Assembly: GCA_030633635.1 (NCBI GenBank)
Contig: DAOVSA010000021.1
Span: forward strand, 1 to 7,980
Reading direction: 5' to 3'
Length of the DNA: 7,980 nt
DNA from: Candidatus Altarchaeota archaeon
GTDB lineage: Archaea; Altiarchaeota; Altiarchaeia; IMC4; DAOVSA01
The stretch's first letter is position 1, and every line of letters begins with the position of its first letter. A program made the position numbers and the translations under genes. Of this stretch, positions 6,222 through 7,980 are shown piece after piece. The notes beneath the pieces are model-generated. The model searched no databases. It was not told the DNA's origin and was given only the letters and a program-made list of their open reading frames with translations.

Positions 6222-6251
6222 AAACCAACCTCTCGATCTTGGACTTGGCTT
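6222..6251 (-). ncRNA. Candidate structured RNA element or leader hairpin in a GC-richer island
   Basis: As minus-strand RNA, AAGCCAA (6251-6245) pairs with UUGGUUU (6228-6222) over seven pairs including one G-U. CC (6242-6241 side) pairs with GG (6230-6229) after a two-base bulge, around a 10-base loop. On the plus strand the G-U becomes an A-C mismatch, so the minus strand folds better. The surrounding island is richer in G and C than its flanks, a trait of non-coding RNA in AT-rich archaea. It could also be the remnant of an insertion-sequence end. No known RNA family is recognised. Confidence 0.25.
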
Positions 6252-6362
6252 CTTCATTGCCCCACTACCCAAGTTATCTAATTATATATATGTTCATACA
6301 CCTATAAATACTTTTTCTGGTTATCTTTAATTTCATGGATAGATATTAAAATTGTTCAAGAT

Positions 6363-6382
6363 TATTTCACTTAATTGAAATA
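6363..6382. promoter_or_regulatory. Near-perfect 20 bp palindrome upstream of mevalonate kinase
   Basis: Half-sites TATTTCA and TGAAATA flank CTTAAT; 18 of 20 positions are self-complementary, with only one mismatched pair. It lies directly before a TATA-like TTTATATT (6386-6393) and about 104 bases before the kinase ATG. That position suits a dimeric regulator touching a promoter. Its role as an operator is inferred; AT-rich palindromes can arise by chance. Confidence 0.45.
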
Positions 6383-6385
6383 TAT

Positions 6386-6457
6386 TTTATATTGAGATTT
6401 CAGGTGAATAGATAAACCAAAGGAATCAAAGTGAAAGATTACTATGATTAAATATTA
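6386..6457 (+). promoter_or_regulatory. Two candidate TATA boxes for mevalonate kinase
   Basis: TTTATATT at 6386-6393 would give a start near 6416 and a leader of about 70 bases. TTAAATATTA at 6448-6457 would start transcription near 6478 and give an almost leaderless mRNA, which fits the lack of a good Shine-Dalgarno before ATG 6486. Neither is proven. Confidence 0.35.
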
Positions 6458-6485
6458 ATCTAAAAGACGAATTATAATGTGAAAA

Positions 6486-7436
6486 ATGATCACAACATCA
6501 GCACCTGCAAAGATAATCCTGCTCGGAGAACATGCAGCAGTTTATGGAAACCCGGTTTTGGTGGGAACCGTTGATCTCAGGACCTATGTTACTGTTAACA
6601 AAAGGAAGGATGAAAAATTTTCACTTAGTAATGAAAGTACAAAGATCAAGGATTTAAGATTCACCTTTGAAGAAATTCCGGAATTGAAGAAAAAATGGGC
6701 TACAGTTCTTACTGCAGAAGCAATTGAAAGGATTTATTCATCTTTAAACATAGATGAAAAAATCGCTCTTGACATAAAAATAACATCCCAGGTCCCGGTT
6801 TCCTCCGGCCTGGGAAGTTCTGCATCCGTTTCCTCGGCTTTGGTTCTTGCGATCTCCAAAGAGTTTGGTCACAAATTAACAAAGCAGGAGATCGCAAATC
6901 TTGCGTGGGATATTGAAAACGTTGTTCATAAAAAATCCAGTGGTGTCGATCCCTTTTCTGTGACGTATGGTGGGATAATAAGGTATCAAAACGGGAAAAT
7001 GAAAAGACTGAATGTTAAAGAGTATCCAAAAATCACGATAGGCTTTACCGACCTGGTTTCAGATACCGGCAACGTTGTAGCGGATGTGATGGGCTTAAAA
7101 AATGAATTTCCGAGATTCTTCGAGGAATATCTAAATATTATGAACCTGCTTGTTGAATATGGGCAGGAATACCTGGAGAAGGGAGATTTTAGTAAACTTG
7201 GAAGGATCATGGATATAAACCACGGTTTGCTCTCTGCAATAGGCGTATCGTGCATTGAACTGGACAGGCTGGTATGGGCAGCGAGAAAAAAAGGAACTGG
7301 AGCGAAACTTTGCGGTGCCGGAAGGGGCGGGATAATGATTGCGTTGGGAAACGCCAAGGATGAGATAGAGCTGGCAGGTGGCAGTGTGATCGATACAGAG
7401 ATCTGTGATGATGGAGTCAGGGTCGAATCAGATTAA
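6486..7436 (+). CDS. mvk: Mevalonate kinase
   Basis: Phosphorylates mevalonate with ATP to 5-phosphomevalonate, an early committed step toward the isoprenoids used in archaeal ether lipids, quinones and glycan-carrier polyprenols. The 316-residue cytoplasmic protein shows all three GHMP kinase motifs: PAKIILLGEHAAVYG (7-21), PVSSGLGSSASVSSA (104-118, the ATP phosphate-binding loop) and GAKLCGAGRGGIMIAL (272-287). The catalytic aspartate is D155 in SSGVDPFSVTYGG, and K9 sits in the conserved PAK. Length matches archaeal enzymes of about 300-320 residues. The start MITTSAPAKIILLGEH is the family N-terminus; only a weak GTGA precedes it. It is divergent from the glycan operon, which needs a polyprenyl carrier made from its pathway. 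The other kinases of the GHMP family (phosphomevalonate, homoserine, galactokinase) lack this exact opening motif and the E-x-x-H-x4-SGVD pattern. Confidence 0.94.
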   Translation: MITTSAPAKIILLGEHAAVYGNPVLVGTVDLRTYVTVNKRKDEKFSLSNESTKIKDLRFTFEEIPELKKKWATVLTAEAIERIYSSLNIDEKIALDIKITSQVPVSSGLGSSASVSSALVLAISKEFGHKLTKQEIANLAWDIENVVHKKSSGVDPFSVTYGGIIRYQNGKMKRLNVKEYPKITIGFTDLVSDTGNVVADVMGLKNEFPRFFEEYLNIMNLLVEYGQEYLEKGDFSKLGRIMDINHGLLSAIGVSCIELDRLVWAARKKGTGAKLCGAGRGGIMIALGNAKDEIELAGGSVIDTEICDDGVRVESD

Positions 7437-7457
7437 TGAGATCTATAATTTTGCAGA

Positions 7458-7465
7458 TTTATACT
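7458..7465 (+). promoter_or_regulatory. TATA box giving a probable leaderless mRNA for the restriction gene
   Basis: TTTATACT is centred about 26 bases before ATG 7488, the standard archaeal distance from TATA box to transcription start. No Shine-Dalgarno is present before this ATG (TTCAATATTTTTAAG). Together these predict transcription starting at or within a few bases of the start codon, independent of mevalonate kinase, which ends 51 bases upstream. Confidence 0.5.
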
Positions 7466-7487
7466 AACTCTATTCAATATTTTTAAG

Positions 7488-7980
7488 ATGGATAAAGAAG
7501 AGTCTAAGCAACAAATTAAGGAACTCCTTGATAAATATAGCAGACTTGTAGAAGAGGGAGGTATTAGAAAGTACAATGAGGAGATGACCAAGAAGGATTT
7601 TATTCTCCCTCTTTTTGAAGCCCTTGGTTGGAACGTTTATAATAAACCAAAGAAAAACGATAGCGTTTCAGCAGAAGAAAAAATATCCAAAAAACGTGTT
7701 GATTATGGATTCAGAATTGATGGTATTCCAAAATTTTTCATTGAAGCAAAAGCGTTAAGAGAGAATCTTGATACTCCCAAATTTGTAGAACAGGCAATAA
7801 ATTACTCTTGGCACAAGGGTTGTACGTGGGCGGTTCTTACTGATTTTGAGGGTGTAAGGATATTCAATGCAGAATGGAAAACCCCCAACCCACTACAAAG
7901 TCGTTTTAAGACTATAGACTGTCAAGAGTTCTTGGATAGATTTGATGAATTATGGTTATTGTCTAAAGAAAGTTTTGAGC
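7488..7980 (+). CDS. N-terminal part of a restriction-modification enzyme (HsdR_N-like nuclease domain), cut by the window edge
   Basis: I translated 164 open codons from ATG 7488 to the right edge, with no stop. The visible part matches the N-terminal nuclease domain of Type IIG/Type I restriction enzymes: a helical lead-in (KDFILPLFEALGWNVYN, 36-52), then the PD-(D/E)xK core with D72 in RVDYGFRIDG and E86-A-K88 in FFIEAKALRENLD. After it come QAINYSWHKGCTWAVLTDFE (102-121) and VRIFNAEW (123-130), typical of enzymes that read a DNA-bound substrate. In Type IIG proteins a methyltransferase and a target-recognition domain follow in the same chain; those would lie beyond the window. It might instead be the restriction subunit of a Type I system or an orphan nuclease. 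All three catalytic residues are present, so the domain looks active. The gene likely has its own promoter. Confidence 0.8.
   Translation, partial: MDKEESKQQIKELLDKYSRLVEEGGIRKYNEEMTKKDFILPLFEALGWNVYNKPKKNDSVSAEEKISKKRVDYGFRIDGIPKFFIEAKALRENLDTPKFVEQAINYSWHKGCTWAVLTDFEGVRIFNAEWKTPNPLQSRFKTIDCQEFLDRFDELWLLSKESFE

Larger units (their letters stand above)
6094..6485. other. Divergent intergenic region between the glycan operon and mevalonate kinase
   Basis: These 392 bases hold no convincing gene. Most are very AT-rich. They contain TATA-like boxes for both directions, a near-perfect 20 bp palindrome at 6363-6382, and a GC-richer island at about 6168-6275 that can form a hairpin. On the minus strand the island reads as a very short open stretch (WGNEEAKSKIERLVC, then stop) bounded by stops, which may be chance or the relic of a gene. 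I see no tRNA, CRISPR or complete insertion sequence. Confidence 0.6.

Noticed and set aside
6196..6260. Possible tiny minus-strand peptide or gene remnant (NEEAKSKIERLVC)
   Set aside because: Only about 15 codons between stops, with no start, no ribosome site and no recognised match; kept only as a remark within the intergenic region.
6175..6285. tRNA gene in the GC-richer island
   Set aside because: No T-loop GGTTCGAATCC-like sequence, no acceptor stem pairing and no anticodon stem could be found on either strand.
6986..7357. A 123-codon minus-strand open frame
   Set aside because: It is antisense to the well-conserved C-terminal half of mevalonate kinase, has no ribosome site I can see and no family pattern.

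Overview
The window looks like a piece of a euryarchaeal chromosome, possibly from a methanogen-related lineage; no phylogenetic marker fixes it more closely. The evidence is an archaeal-type mevalonate kinase, a dCTP-deaminase-fold dUTPase of the kind seen in methanogens, a GlcNAc-1-phosphate transferase of the archaeal/eukaryotic Alg7-like type, a UDP-ManNAc dehydrogenase with methanogen-like neighbours, and several genes with a TATA-like box about 25-30 bases from the start codon and no Shine-Dalgarno. Base composition is AT-rich, strongly so between genes.

Layout from left to right. (1) Bases 1-1334, minus strand: most of ilvD (dihydroxy-acid dehydratase), whose 3' end lies off the left edge. 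(2) After a short AT-rich divergent promoter region, a plus-strand set: a 36-residue signal-peptide-like micro-protein (1409-1519), an unrecognised two-helix membrane protein (1544-1924), and a dUTPase-like protein (1955-2455). (3) A convergent junction (2456-2586) with five degenerate 12-14 bp repeats and a possible terminator hairpin. (4) A minus-strand surface-glycan operon, read from 6093 down to 2587: a Gfo/Idh/MocA nucleotide-sugar oxidoreductase, UDP-ManNAc 6-dehydrogenase (wecC), a stand-alone DUF1616-like membrane domain, and a polyprenyl-phosphate GlcNAc-1-phosphate transferase. (5) A 392 bp divergent intergenic region with promoter-like boxes, a near-perfect 20 bp palindrome and a GC-richer island that can fold as a hairpin. 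(6) Mevalonate kinase (6486-7436, plus). (7) The first 164 codons of a restriction-enzyme-like protein with a PD-(D/E)xK nuclease domain (7488 to the right edge).

Functionally, the glycan operon and mevalonate kinase fit together. Mevalonate kinase feeds isoprenoid synthesis, which makes the polyprenyl/dolichyl phosphate carrier. The membrane transferase would load the first sugar on that carrier, and the oxidoreductase and WecC make modified or uronic acetamido sugars for later steps. This suggests archaeal N-glycosylation or another surface glycan. No complete new system is evident. The most open items are the micro-protein/membrane-protein pair, the stand-alone DUF1616 unit, the Asp-to-Asn change in the transferase, the structured intergenic island, and the right-edge restriction gene that may open a defence locus.
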